This document shows, in pieces, positions 1 to 12,100 of a stretch of DNA of 64,000 bases. The position numbers were made by a program, and so were the translations under genes. The notes beneath the pieces are model-generated. The model saw only the letters and a program-made list of their open reading frames with translations. It did not search any database and was not told the DNA's origin. Each line of letters opens with the position of its first letter. Positions within the stretch are counted from its first letter, which is position 1. Source of the DNA: Prosapia bicincta (taxonomy: Eukaryota > Arthropoda > Insecta > Hemiptera > Cercopidae); contig JBAIZL010000007.1 of assembly GCA_036971475.1 (NCBI GenBank), positions 27,952,447-28,016,446 on the forward strand, given 5' to 3'.

Positions 1-198
1 GTTACAATATTCTCCTCTGTTGACACGTTTCGGACTACTCCATTTTCAAAACTTATATGGTATTTCAAAATGTTATGATTTAGAAACTTTATGAACAACA
101 ATATGATTTGAGTTTTGAAAATGGAGTTACTTCGAAAGGCGTCAACAGAGGATAATATTGTAACGTTAGATGAGACAAAAAACTACTCAAATGTATAA
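1..198. mobile_element. Foldback MITE, copy 1, left end cut by the window
   Basis: The arm beginning at base 1 (CTCCTCTGTTGACACGTTTC) is repeated inverted at about 110-175, around a short AT-rich loop. The right arm continues through 'actactcaaatgtata' to about base 198. The same arms, including that outer part, occur at 15935-16152, so this is a dispersed non-autonomous element with long terminal inverted repeats. It has no coding capacity. The superfamily is unknown because its target-site duplication lies outside the window. Confidence 0.75.
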
Positions 199-413
199 AT
201 AAAAAAAGGAAAAAAATTAACACAAACATTCATTAACATCGGAAGTTTATAATTCCAGAATTGTTTTTTGTTGATGTGAAAGTAAACAAATAAAAACAAG
301 CAATACATTTTCAATTGGATTTGATTATAAATGTATTTATGACCAACTTTGTTGGTAATTGTTTACTGCATTCAATGTTTATTAAACCTGACTTTAATTT
401 GCTTTTCATGCAG

Positions 414-573
414 AAAGTCAAGATTTAATCCAAAGAACGTCTTCTGATCACATCACTCTGCAGCATTGTCAGGGAACAAACCCTGTTATTTATTCAATTG
501 AGAATTGGATCAAGAGTTGTCGTGAAAATCCATTTATTAGATTTGCGAGCACTTTGCTTCATGAGTCTTCAAA
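414..573 (+). CDS. Myo18: Class XVIII myosin motor domain, internal exon 1 of 4
   Basis: The exon is bounded by a 3' splice site (tttcatgcag, ending 413) and a 5' splice site (gtaagt at 574). It begins with two bases that complete a codon and ends with two (AA) that pair with the first G of the exon at 4299. It encodes 52 whole codons, including HCQGTNPVIYSIENW and ending LLHESSK, with no stop. From memory this resembles the part of the Myo18 motor just before the segment QEIS; class XVIII myosins are divergent motors with little ATPase activity that organise actomyosin. The identification rests on the four exons together: same strand, matching phases and collinear order with the family. Upstream exons lie before the window. 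Confidence 0.75.
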
Positions 574-1159
574 GTAAGTAATTATTTCTTATTTTTCCTA
601 ATTAATATATTGAATGTTTTATTAAAACTTGTTACATTGACATTTTGCATGTATGTCTGTGGTTTAAAACAAAATAGAATAAAAAGTATTTTTTAAATAA
701 TGGAATGTGACATTTGGAAACACTGCACAAAGTTTATAATTAGTTTTATTGAAAATAATTGATTATTCCTGTATAAACAGTAATAATGCATGGCGGATTT
801 CTTTTATTAAAAGCTCCTAAAAACATCGAATAGCAAAAGCTGTTGGACTAGCTTGATGTGATAGACACAAGCCAACTGCCAGTTTTTCATGGTACAGTTA
901 CGTTTAGAGAGAAATGTAAGAGATAATCTGTTGTCAACCTCCTAGCGAAACAAATTCATAAAGCAGTAGAAACTTCGCTAACTGAAACAAAGGGGTATTT
1001 TGGATAACCAGTATTTTATAAATAAAGCTCTTTTTAAAATTTAAAGTGAAACAAGCATAGGAAAATAATAAAATGTTTAATAAAACCTTCAAAATGACAT
1101 AGATTAGTATTTACATATAATAAAATGCAAAGATTTTACACAAGTAACCATTTTATCAA

Positions 1160-1376
1160 AACTCTAATGATTTTATACAAGTATTTGCCAATTTTATTCA
1201 AGTATTATAATGATTTTACACAAGTATTTAATAATTTTATGCAAGTATTTACCAATTTTATACAAGTATTTAATAATTTTATGCAAGTATTAAACGATTT
1301 TATACAAGTATTTAACGATTTTGTACAAATATTTAACGATTTTATACAAGTATTTAACATAAATAAAAGTATTTAA
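1160..1376. repeat. 21-bp minisatellite
   Basis: About ten imperfect copies of a 21-bp unit of the form gattttatacaagtatttaa stand head to tail. Because 21 is a multiple of three, one frame stays open and reads as a 7-residue repeat (for example FIQVFND). The surrounding intron position and lack of splice sites argue against real coding. Confidence 0.8.
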
Positions 1377-1993
1377 TCCCTCCACCGCTTCATTAGTAAA
1401 CAGTCTGCAGCCTTACCTTTATTGGCTTGCTTAACAAACCTTAAGGAAACCTAAAAATAATGAACGATTGAAAATTCATCCAGAGGATTGAATAATTTGA
1501 TTATAAGAAATTTTAAAATGTAAATGCCAACTCCAACATACTCAGAATCCAGACCGGTTTTGTAGTATTTTTTAATTTAAAAAATGGTTTTCAGTGTTAA
1601 AATTGTAATTATTGGTATTAAAATATTAGTTCTGGACATTACACTGTACGTTTATAAGACTTACATACCGTAAAAGTACTTGTCTTTTTACATTGTAATC
1701 TTGGCTAGCCACACACAGCATAGTGCGTAAATGCAATCGCAAAATACGATACAGTACAGTATCAAGGTGTCTCTGTATGTTTACGCGACGGCCATCTATG
1801 TATGTACAGATGATGGCAGTGGAAATTAACCAAATATTTTGAGTCACGCTGAAGCAGTACCATGGCTTCATGGCAGTATTAATGTCATAGTTAAAATAAA
1901 AATTGCAGAATATATTCAAGGTTAAGGAAATAACATCATAACTTGCAGTTTTTGTGTTGTACATTTTCAAGTTTTTCTATAATTACACTCTTG

Positions 1994-2870
1994 GTATTAA
2001 CTTGGCAAAAAACCACTACTTATCCGACACAACACAAACATGCTGCCTTTCACTTCATGATAAACAGACTAATCAACATACCCATGAACAATGAAGACAA
2101 AATAAACCAACTCATCACAATAAAACACATAGCCTACAAAAACTGATACAAATACACCTTGATAGACAACATAATGCGCAAAAAACAACAATCATATAAC
2201 ACAAAAAAACAATAATACACAAATACAAAAATACATAACACTTACATATCACAACACATCACAAAAAATAGTTTGTTCCGGAAACTTAAATATAAAGTAG
2301 TATTTAAAACATCCAACACAATTAAAAAACGAATACACAGTTCAAAAACGCACCAGAATAAACAAGACAGGGCAGAAGTATACAAGCTTACATGCAGCAA
2401 CTGTCCCAGTTTTACATAGGACAAACAGGGAGAACATTTACCACAAGATACAATAAACACATAAATTACATAAAAAATACACAACCCAAATCATTGCCAT
2501 ACATATACAAAATCCACTACACTCACACACTAAGATAGACACCAATCTAAAAATCCTACACTACATAAAAAAAATCAACAAACTAAACACAACCAAAAAG
2601 TACAAGATTTACAAACACCACAAATACTATTGACAACACATTCTAAACGACAAAACACACTCACAATCAAATATTATATTTGAACACATAATTAACAACT
2701 AATCTATGAACAATAACACACCACAGAACACCAATACACCACAGACTCACACAAGCTAAACACATCTTGAGCAGCCTTGTCAGTGACTCACAGCATTGAA
2801 TAATGCACTGACCTAGTGTGAAATGCGTCTGGCAAAAAATATCAGTAGTGGCTTTTTGCCAAGTTAATAT
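1994..2870 (+). mobile_element. Penelope-like element, degenerate, with inverted ends
   Basis: The ends are an inverted pair: attaacttggcaaaaa near 1995 and ttttgccaagttaat near 2855-2867. The body carries a decayed Penelope-type coding region on the plus strand (see 2020-2640). The right end (about 2770-2868) contains a gcattgaataatgcactgac block that also occurs in the hairpin at 59676-59857. I infer that both are termini of one Penelope-like family, which is known to carry inverted or direct terminal repeats. The exact insertion site is not clear. Confidence 0.6.
2020..2640 (+). pseudogene. Penelope-like reverse transcriptase C-terminus and GIY-YIG endonuclease, broken
   Basis: The first part reads HAAFHFMINRLINIPMN (about 2040-2095) and AYKN, like the region after the reverse transcriptase core in Penelope elements. 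A stop follows at about 2146. Further on, in another frame, VYKLTCSNC then FYIGQTGRTFTTRYNKHIN (about 2370-2466) matches the Cys-x2-Cys plus YIGQTGR signature of the Penelope GIY-YIG endonuclease, which nicks target DNA during retrotransposition. Several stops and frame changes make it a dead copy. The reverse transcriptase active site is not present. Nothing suggests host use. Confidence 0.6.
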
Positions 2871-3167
2871 AGAAAGTGTAAATTGCATTATATTATTGAA
2901 GGTAATGTAAGTGAAAAACAGAGACGGTTTCAGGATTTATTTTTTGGGTGGCCACAGCTTGGAAGGCAGTCATGACTACAAGGGGGTTCTAGCGCCCTTC
3001 CCAGGTGTTGTTTAAAATTTGAACTGTTATTTGAGCGCATTTTTACTCTTAGGGCAAATAGATATAATAAGGTAAACAAAAGGGAGATTATTTGCTATTA
3101 TTTTGTTGTTCAGTGCATTCTCAATTTCGCTATAATATTATGAGCATTTTTTAAAATCTTAGATATA

Positions 3168-3884
3168 CAGTCAACTCCCGATTGTCCGGGATAATTACCG
3201 GCAGGGCCGTCACGGATAATGCGAAATCACGGTTAAAACAAATACCATAATATCCACAGCTCTACTTCTACCCAATGAGTGTAAAAACAGCTGATAAATA
3301 GTATCGCCTCCTGTTGTCCCGTCACTACTATACAGTTCGTTTTGATCAGAAGCAACGCATAGACTGACCACTGAGGAAGGGTAGTGTTTACGTTCGACTC
3401 GAGCGATGGCGTAATTCCGCGAATTCGGCGTTCGGATTTATTCTCCGAAAAACGGCCGCTCGCGCTCGGGGTTATCGCACCTCCATGCATCACGTTCGAT
3501 GCTTCGATGTGCTCTGATCTGATTGGACATTGGAGATCAACGCATAATTAGGGATTCGCGCTTCATAGAACCGCGTGAATTTATAAAAGGACAACAAGAA
3601 ATATAACGTAAACTCAGACATGCTGACCGAAACTCTGCCCGCGAGTGCGCGTCGCGGGGAAACAGGTAGGAAGGATTTAGGACACGGGGTGGCGACTGCG
3701 GGCGAGTTGACAGTCTATAAATTATTCCGTAAAGGTTACTCTACGCCCCAACGACCGCCCGCGCTCGCATCCGTCCGCCGCGTTCACATTTGACTCCTCC
3801 CGCCCCACTGCTTCAAGTGGAGCTGACGATCCCGGTTGATCCGCAACCCGGTTGATGCGATCCCGGATAATCGGGAGTTGACTG
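3168..3884. mobile_element. Non-autonomous DNA transposon with TA target site (Tigger/pogo-like)
   Basis: The left end CAGTCAACTCCCGATTGTCC is matched by its reverse complement at 3860-3884, and both are flanked by TA. The 717-bp interior is markedly richer in G and C than the intron around it (about 3400-3830) and has no transposase-like reading frame. The CAGT...ACTG ends and TA target fit Tigger/pogo or related Tc1-mariner elements. The superfamily call is by end sequence only. Confidence 0.7.
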
Positions 3885-4298
3885 TATATACAATTTTTAT
3901 TAAAAATTATTGAAAATTAAGAAGGATTTTAAGAAATAAATATGAAAAGGTTGAGTAGGCCCAGGTATTACTCCTTAGAAAACTGAAATGCTTGAGATAC
4001 ATCAGGTAAGTCCTTAAATGGCGTCATGGAGAGGGCTTGACTAAGTAAATTTTAACAACTGGTTTACCAGAATTTTATTGTTGTGTGTACAGTTGCCCAC
4101 AGTTGGAGGTTACAAATCTGAGTAAATTTGGACATTACTCGAGAAGTAATCTCCCTAGACAAAATGGCTGAAAAAAACCAGTATCACAAAAATAAGTGAT
4201 AGAGGGACACATAAAAGAGGCTCCTAGCATAATCTACCTTACCTCTTTGTCTGTGTGTTTTCATACTGTTAATATGTATATTTTATTTTTAAATTCAG

Positions 4299-4485
4299 GC
4301 AGGAAATAAGTGAACTAGCATTGTTTCGGGGCTCTGGCATGGCCTGCAGTATGAGTGGGTCTATTGTGGGAGTGGAGGGATTCCCGACTCTGCACAGAGG
4401 GTCTAGCTTACGCAGGACAGCCACAACTGGCACTGCGGCCATGATAAAGAGAAAATCCATATCACTTCAAGTCAAATTTACTGTG
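4299..4485 (+). CDS. Myo18: Class XVIII myosin motor domain, internal exon 2 of 4
   Basis: The exon follows ttcag (ending 4298) and precedes gtaagt (4486). Its first base completes the split Lys codon from the previous exon, and 62 codons follow without a stop. The peptide begins QEISELALFRGSG, contains SGSIVGVEGFP and LRRTATTGTAA, and ends SISLQVKFTV. This parallels the remembered vertebrate Myo18A order: QEIS, SGSIAGLEG, a basic LRR segment, TTGMAA, then a KSL-rich strand before the FVHC segment. It ends in phase 0, as the next exon requires. In conventional myosins this region is the flexible actin-facing loop 2 area; here it is basic and Ser/Gly rich. Confidence 0.85.
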
Positions 4486-6891
4486 GTAAGTGATTAAAAC
4501 TAATGTTTGATTTGCTCACTAGTAGCATACCCCTTTGTTTAACATATTTGTGTCTTCATTGTTAATAAATGATAACTGTTCTTAAGAATCTAAAATTAAA
4601 TGTGTTTCCTCAACATATTTATAATAAGAGGGGATATTTCTCAATACTTTGGTGTTTCAGTTACTGTCTTATTTTCGGAGCCCAGATTTATTAATTTTTT
4701 ATGAGTAAAATATACTTAATGCATAATGGTATAATTTCTGAATTAATGAGGCTCTATTAAATAATAAAAAAGGGGTTTCAATGTTGATGGCTTTTCATAC
4801 AATTTATGAGATTCTATTATTTCAAAAATTGGTTCAATCTATGATTTTTATTGGTATATTTTAGCCTCACACTATAGAGAAACCAGAGATTTAAAAAGTA
4901 AAATTATTTTATTTACATTAAATGCATCTTGAATGTATTTACATAAAACTTATAGTTATATTTATATATTAGGTGTTTACATATTAAGTTTTTGATAGAG
5001 CTCTTATAATGTGAAATACACTTATACACACTTATATTTTGAAATCTTTATTTACATAAATAAAAGAGTATCTTAAATTGATTAACCAATTATTATTTTT
5101 CTTGAAAAAGAAAAAGGGTTTTGTGAGATACATTTAAGTATAAGAATGGGTATGAAAAGAATAATATTTTCCCCTGTCTTTACCAAACTAGGTTTTTATA
5201 AGATATATTTTCATCTGATCAAAAATACTTAGGTTTACTTTTTCTCAAATTGTTAAGATAATTCAAGTATTTACTTATCAAAATCTTTTTCACATCAAAT
5301 TATCCTCTTTATTCATGAAAGTGCAATTAGCACACTTTGAAAGTGTGATTGCAAAGGATAATAAAAATATTACTGAACATATTAACCACGAGCAATCAAA
5401 TGATTTAAACTGCCAATTATAATGAAAACCATAACAAAATTTATACATGGAACCTTTCATGATAATTGCTCAGAAGCTGTGATAAATAAATTTTGCTTTA
5501 TGGAAACAGGCTATCTCCATAACTATTAGTCATCCATGTTATAAACTGACATATCTTGCACTAGGGATGGTCGATCCAGTGACTTTAACGGAGCGGTGAT
5601 TTTAGTGACAGCGTCAGGTTTCGATCAGTGACTTTTACCGCTGGCTTTAGTACTGGTGACAAGGGATACTGAGACCAATAACAGGAAAGCATACCGTACT
5701 AGTGAAATGATTCCACACCTCGCCTTTTCTTTTTTGAAAGGCTCATTTTATTCAAAAAAAACTGCTACGAAATTAAGAACAAACTAACGAGTGCGAAATT
5801 GCATCTATTGTACACAACACTGTCACTGTGATGAAACCTGACATATCGACCACCCATACATGATGTAAATGAGTAGAACCAGTGACAGCGACAAATAAGC
5901 CAACGGCAGCCATGGTAAAATACCAGTATCTTTTTAGTCACGACAGTGACATTTAGCCCAATCACAACAGAGACAACCCCCCTCCCCTTCAGTCAACAAC
6001 ACTGAACGATAATCGGCGCCATGAACCAAGCTATAAGAGCAGAACCAGTGACAGCAACAAATCAACCAATGAGAGCCGTTTTATCCAGTGACTGCGACTT
6101 TATGCCTAATCACAACATATGTAACTTCGATTCATTGTCACTGGAACTGGCATTTTCCATATTTTGTACCACCAGCGATAAAACGAAAATCAATGACAAG
6201 TCATCGTGACAGAAAATATCGATCATCATTATCTTAGTGGCCAGTCAAATACAACCGTCTATATTACCTTCAAGTTAGAAAACTTTTAACTAAAGAGAAA
6301 AGAACTCTTTCAACCACATTAACCAGGAGATGTATAAGATCTCACATAGGGGATAGAATTCTATATACAATTTTAAGAGGCCACATTAAGTCAAAAGTTA
6401 ATGTTCATATGAAAGTGAATTTTACTTCGTTAACTATAATTTATCTTTTTAAACCAGGACATAATAATGTCTTCAAATATCGTTCATCAGAAATGTTTGG
6501 TTCAGGTTTGTTTTATTTCAGTTTTCATGTCCAAAATGTTCCGTCTGTCAATAATTGTATGTATTCACATTATTAAATGTAAATTTATGTACAATAATTT
6601 AAAAAAGTGTTGATTGGTCCATCTCACCGTTCGGGTATAGTTAGCTATAGATGGGCTAGCTTAATGTTACCTTTTATCAATCTGTTATATAACTGTAGTG
6701 TAACTTAGTTTCTATATTGATGTTCAAGTCTAGTATTATGTTTCATTTAGTTTATTCACACTGAGTTATTAATTTACGGTTTCTAATGATACCTTGTACC
6801 AAATCGTAGTCCTTTTTTTTACTAAACACATGTTTTAAAAGGAGATATATTTAGTGCTTAAAAATCATCTAAAATAATGTATATTTCACAG
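4486..6891 (+). other. Myo18 intron between exons 2 and 3
   Basis: A 2.4-kb intron with gtaagt and a tttcacag acceptor. It holds one repeat-like block (5562-6240). The stretches 4486-5561 and 6241-6891 are AT-rich; I see only a small hairpin near 5320-5355 (cacactttgaaagtgtg). Confidence 0.8.
5562..6240. mobile_element. Possible non-autonomous hAT-like element
   Basis: The block starts tagggatggtcgatccagtg and ends with a loosely complementary gatcatcattatctta. Inside, a segment containing agaaccagtgacagc is duplicated about 166 bp apart (near 5875 and 6041), and 'cagtgac' recurs many times. Base composition is more GC-rich than the flanks. The tagggatgg start is hAT-like, but I could not find a convincing 8-bp target duplication, so the class is only a suggestion. 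Confidence 0.3.
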
Positions 6892-7050
6892 GATGGATTA
6901 ATAGAAACACTTCGGCGTACAAAATTGAAGTTTGTTCACTGTTTATTACCACAGCGGACAGCAGGCTTCAGTGAGAACATGTTACCATCTCCGCTGTCAC
7001 AGAAAACACTTCCAGATTCCCTTATCGACATTCCATTGCTTCGGAGACAG
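6892..7050 (+). CDS. Myo18: Class XVIII myosin motor domain, internal exon 3 of 4
   Basis: Bounded by atttcacag and gtattg, 159 bp, exactly 53 codons in phase 0 at both ends. It encodes DGLIETLRRTKLKFVHCLLP at the start and IDIPLLRRQ at the end. This is the most diagnostic exon: in conventional myosins this segment reads FVRCIIPN, while in class XVIII it is FVHCFLP or similar and is followed by a family-specific insert and then DVPLLRTQ. Here the insert is about 20 residues (QRTAGFSENMLPSPLSQKTL). It joins in frame to exon 2 (...FTV-DGLIETL) and to exon 4 (...LLRRQ-IRGTQIL). Confidence 0.9.
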
Positions 7051-8325
7051 GTATTGCTACCAATTTATAAATTATAAGTAAATGATATATGTTAAGTACA
7101 GGATTGTTATCCTCACTTTCCATAAACCACGTTTGTTGACATCTGTCATTATGTCCGATATAACCTAGAAATCAGCTGGTGTTTTACCACAGTTCAATTT
7201 CCACCACCTACTAGACATTCGTTGCCGGCCGGAATCTAGGCTTCTTTTACTGCAAAGAAATAGTTTTGCGATCCAATTACCAGACGCATTGAGCCTATTC
7301 ATCTATGTTCTAGACTAGGTCCACGTAGTTTTTGATCTAGTTACCTTTTGCTAGCCTTTTCCGTCTTTGTAAAAGTTACATCCCCCTTCCAATATGGCTG
7401 TTTACTATTGCGACTCGCCAGTTTCTAGTCAAGTGCTTTTAGCCGGTTACATCGGGTTCTAACCGTGTTATAATATTACACCGCTTATTGATTATGTTCA
7501 GTTAATGTCTTAGATGCGTTCTAACTATAAATTACCGCCGTCAAACTTTAATAAGTCAATTTAACCGCATTCTAAGTTTGATTACCTTTGTATTAGGTAA
7601 ACCGCATGGGATTTCATTATACCGCAGACAGTTAACTATTTAACCTCGTGCGTAAACTATCAAGTGTTAATTAAAGATTTTCTATTGTGACGATTGAAGT
7701 GAGTTTACTTTACATTAATTTTAAATGAGTTATAGTTTATACCACTTGTCGCAATCTACGGTTCATCACTTCAGGACTTAACCCAGACCTGGGACACCGC
7801 ATCACCGCTTCACTTACACTGTATAGTTTAGAATGGTAAGTGGCGTAGACTTAACTTCACTCATAATCTTGGACTATTTCTTTTAATTAACGTTTAGTGT
7901 TTAACTTAAATTCAGTGTCGTTTTTATCATTAAAGCAGCCCTTGCACTGCTTCAACAAAGCAAGGTGGCTCCTCCGGACTTTATTGTGTAACCTCGTACA
8001 ATTTTGAACTACTCTATTGATTCTAATATTTTACATAATTTTCTTTCTTTAGTTTTGCTACCAAAACTATACAATATTTATTTCCATTGTAATGTTTCAC
8101 AGTTTGGATTTGATGTCTCTTGGAATATGTCAGTTAAATAACACACATATTAGTATATTTAACACACTAAGTACTTCAATCACATTTAATCCTCTGGATG
8201 GAAATAGTAGAACCCCTGTCTTTGACTGATAGAGATCATATTTGTTTTAGATAAATGTCCCTGCCTACGCAAACAACATTCCCCCTACCCAAACTAGCAG
8301 ACCCTTCCTCATGTCGTTCTTAATA

Positions 8326-8665
8326 TGAGTGCGGTTTGAAAAGTTCCCAGAACCACCATTAGGTGTCAACACTAGTGCAAAGAGCTGCAGACACAATACA
8401 GTCATCCTGTGTGAATAAACATGTGTCATTACCCTGAATACTGCATATGTTTATCTGTTGTTTTTCCCACACAGATATTTCTGAAGATGGAAAAAACCGT
8501 GCTTGATGAGTGATTAACTACTGTATGAAGAAAGATATGAAAGCATTGGAAATGTACTCCACTTTCAGATTATACTGCAGAATTATTCGTTCATATTAAA
8601 CTGTTGCCAAGCGAACAAATGACTCAAAATTTATTTGTGACACCTTACATGATCCGTAGTAGTAG
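8326..8665 (+). pseudogene. Mariner transposase fragment, N-terminal part only
   Basis: After an end-like segment gtgcggtttgaaaagttccc (8329-8348) comes ATGGAAAAAACCGTGCTTG. Further on KKDMKALEMYSTF and, in a different frame, TVAKRTND match the N-terminal DNA-binding region of mariner transposases (usual form: MKALEI...YSTVAKWTNEFK). Stops and at least one frameshift interrupt it. The catalytic half is missing; the homology fades after about 8665. It is a lineage separate from the other mariners in the window. Confidence 0.5.
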
Positions 8666-11639
8666 GCCAAGATGACATTGTAGCAACCGACCTAAGCGGG
8701 CATGGGTTAAACTGTTGTTACTAATTAGTCAGAAAAGAGACAGTTGTTAGTTAATCTAGACATAGATTGATTAGAATTCACAAGTATTATTGTTACAGAA
8801 GTTACACGTGTTGATAACCATTTTACACAGACTGGCTACTGAGTATCTCATCTACTTAGTAACTATCTGGCTACAGTAACTGGCATAACTGTCTGACTGT
8901 GAGACATTAAGCCCCCTTCCTCGGTAACTCCCAGAGATGGTTCAAGTTAGTCCACGTGGTCTAAAGAATTTATCTAATTGGTTTCTCAACTTTTTCTGAC
9001 CATTGCCCAATTTCGAGGTTTATAATTTTTTTTTCGTCCACCTGATTTCAAAAAACGGACAAATCTTAAAATTACCAACACATATATTCAAATATCTACA
9101 TACTGTATAAGTTGAGAAATAAGGATTTTAAAGGACATTTTTATCTTAATAGGTATACCATGTTTATTTAGGTATAATTATGTACATTAAAATGTTGCAA
9201 ATAATAGGTCTAAAAAAGGAATAAATATTTTATTGTAAATTACCTCTGAGGATGATGGCTATCCAATCGAAATGTACATAAGCTTTTAAATAAAAAAGAA
9301 AAAAGTCATTTGTGGTATAGAGGTTTCATTTATTTATGTTCAACATTACACCACAGTTGTTTTATACAAATTATTTTTTAGTAAAGAAATTGTCAGTAAA
9401 CTGTTCAATATGCTCTACTTGAGGGAAGACAAACAACTGCAACACATCTGAATAAACATCTGCGGTTATTGTTCTTTCAATGAAAAACGAAGGCCTAATA
9501 ATTTATAGCATCAAGGTCGCTGATAGGCTCCAACAACCTGCTTGACAAATACCTACGGCTCTTGACCTTCACTTCGAAACCACAACCAACTCGATATGCC
9601 TATTCTAATTAAAGTAATACATTTTTTAACTATGGACATTCTTTTTCGATGACCCTGTACACTGCAGACTGATAAAATATAATGCGTTTTCAAATGTTTA
9701 AGTGAGTGTCTAAGGTATCTTGTTCTAAGGAAATAACCTGGTAATGACTGTGACGGCTATTCAAGAATTAGACAGAATGCAAAACTATATTTTCCTCATT
9801 GTAAAGCAGCTTACCTGTTGGATTTAAGTCAGTCATTCTGAATCCACACGATTTAACCCATTGAGGATCTAATTATATGTGTGTCACGGACACTAGCAGG
9901 TACAAATTATTTCTTCGCGTCAAATTAGTTGTATTGGCTACAAAAAATTTCTCACATATAAAGCACTAAATATTATATTTTTTATATGGCTGCAATTTTT
10001 AATTGTTATTTTGTACTTTAGTTAGTTTATTATTTGTTAATTGATTATATGTAATCATAATTAGTAAAAACAAATTAAAAGTGTCTTAAGGTTTGAAGTT
10101 TGCTTTAGATTCTAGGCTCCTACTATTATTGTTAATTTTATATGTACACTAGAATACACTAATTACAGCTACTGACCGACACCTAGTAAAATCTCTACTG
10201 AGCTTCTCACTCCAGTTACAAAAAAAACTGCTGAAGAGTTCTATTATCTTTAGATCTCTGACAGAAGGTCAATGGGCCATAAATATCTTTCTTTGTTTGT
10301 GGTAAGCATCGAAAGTAGCTCGATAAATACCTCTTATAAAGCACAGAAATCTAGTCTTGTGCATGACGAATCAGAAAATAAACTCTCTTGAAGCAAACAA
10401 ATCAATCAAACAATGACAACATATAATACTACCTGGGCTAGTCTTTATACCCATTAATAATAATTTTTCATACCTAACTGACCTAGTTCGTAAACCACAA
10501 TGGTTTAAAATTTGGTGTGGTATAAATACTAATCATGTATGTTAAATAGCCTGTTCAAGATGTAACTTGCACAACTAACAGTTATTTTTGACTATAAAAA
10601 TTACCTGAATTTACAGCTTCAAGAGAATGAAAAGTGTGAAAGTTATGTAATAAGGGTTGCGTTTGAAAAAAACTATACACTTTTTATGTAAAATGGGAAT
10701 TTTTGATAGCCAAAGTTGAAGAGATAAATGTTTAGTCGTTTCTAACTTTGCAATCTGGCTGAGAATGGGGGGTACACTGCTGAAGACAATTAGAGATATC
10801 GTAGCAATACTAAAAACAGGCGGCCAAGAGTATGACTCATACCTAGTAGATAACCATTGAAATAAAACTTTTAAATATACTAGAAGACCATTGCATGAGA
10901 ACAGCATGTAGACTATATAGTGCGCACTTCACTTTGAGATTTACACTGCTAATAATAACACAACAATGTCTTTATATTATTCATATACAAAACTGTTACC
11001 ATAATAGTTAACACGAAGTTGTGTCAAGTAAAAATTAAATCTGTAAAATATTCAAGTAGGCGTTGTTTGGGCTTATACAAAGAATTTTGTGGATGATGAT
11101 TTCTAGTCCCAACTAATCACTAAAATGTTACAGTTTGTAATTGCCACTTTCAAAAGTTACTGTGGCTACACATGATTATACACAAACAAAAGTGTATATG
11201 AACACAAGATGTAAAACATGGTAAAGTTTATGTAACAATAACCCTCGAGGATCCACCCCAGACGGTCTGTTATTGGTGAAAAGAACAATAGTTTTTCGTT
11301 TACACTGACGCTTGTCCAGGTACCTTTCCACTGTTCCGCCTTCTACTGGTCTACAAAAACTCAACTAGATTCCGTCTCAAAATCCCCTCCTTCACATCAT
11401 CAAAGTTACTTTGGGGTGTGCTATGGTTTTTAAATAGTTGTTTTTGATTTGTAATATTTGTTGAAGTTAACTACTAGTATTTTACTAATACCTCTTTTAG
11501 TGTAAGTATAGTTTGTATATATTCAGGGTAAATATACTGTAAAAATAGATTCATCTCAAGAACAGAGAAAGATTGTCGCCATTTTAGGTTAGAGTTAGTG
11601 ATCTTGATTCAGTCGGAATAAATATCTGTATTATAAGAA

Positions 11640-11944
11640 CAATGCAAGCCCTGATCAGAAAGTTCTTGGACGAATATTTCTCAAAGGGAAAGCAGTTGGC
11701 AAATGCACACGTTGTAAAACGCGCTTCTCTATTGATATCAAGCGTATCAGTGGAGTTCCAGAAGAGCCATGGTAAAGAGAAAAGAGAGCTTCTGGTTGCT
11801 GCGAGGTTTGCCTAAGAAGCAAGGATAGAAATTCTCAGTCATCATGCCGTACTTGTAACAAGCTCCTGTGCAAGGAACATACTTATATGTGTAGTCTATA
11901 TATTGTAAAGGTTTCCAACCAAAATAAATTTCAATATTAACCAA
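11640..11944 (+). pseudogene. Possible piggyBac-like transposase C-terminal cysteine-rich fragment
   Basis: One plus-strand frame reads CCEVCLRSKDRNSQSSC, then RTCNKLLCKEHTYMC (about 11785-11890). The pattern CxxC...CxxCxxxLCxxH...C is the zinc-binding tail of piggyBac transposases. Upstream, a GKCTRCKTRFSID stretch and ISGVPEEPW come just before a stop. No catalytic core and no TTAA ends are visible. It could instead be another zinc-finger fragment. Confidence 0.35.
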
Positions 11945-12100
11945 CTAGTGTCTTTTTGAATAATAGACTGGTAATTGTATTTCATTTAGTGCATTCATAA
12001 TTTTGTTTTAAATTTATATTTTTAATTATTATGAATATTTTTTAAGTTTAACAATACATATGGCAGCTCTTTGACGCTTTTATAGCCTTTCAGATATACA

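Larger units (their letters stand above)
574..4298 (+). other. Myo18 intron between exons 1 and 2
   Basis: This 3.7-kb intron has consensus ends (gtaagt ... ttcag). It holds a 21-bp minisatellite (1160-1376), a Penelope-like fragment (1994-2870) and a GC-rich MITE (3168-3884). The stretches 574-1159, 1377-1993, 2871-3167 and 3885-4298 are AT-rich and I see nothing recognisable in them. Confidence 0.75.

Noticed and set aside
1125..1376. 83-codon frame with a 7-residue repeat
   Set aside because: It is the translation of a 21-bp minisatellite; no splice or start signals.
7132..8010. Solo LTR starting tgttgacatc and ending cctcgtaca
   Set aside because: Flanking bases give no target-site duplication and no primer-binding site or polypurine tract is seen; only the composition is suggestive.
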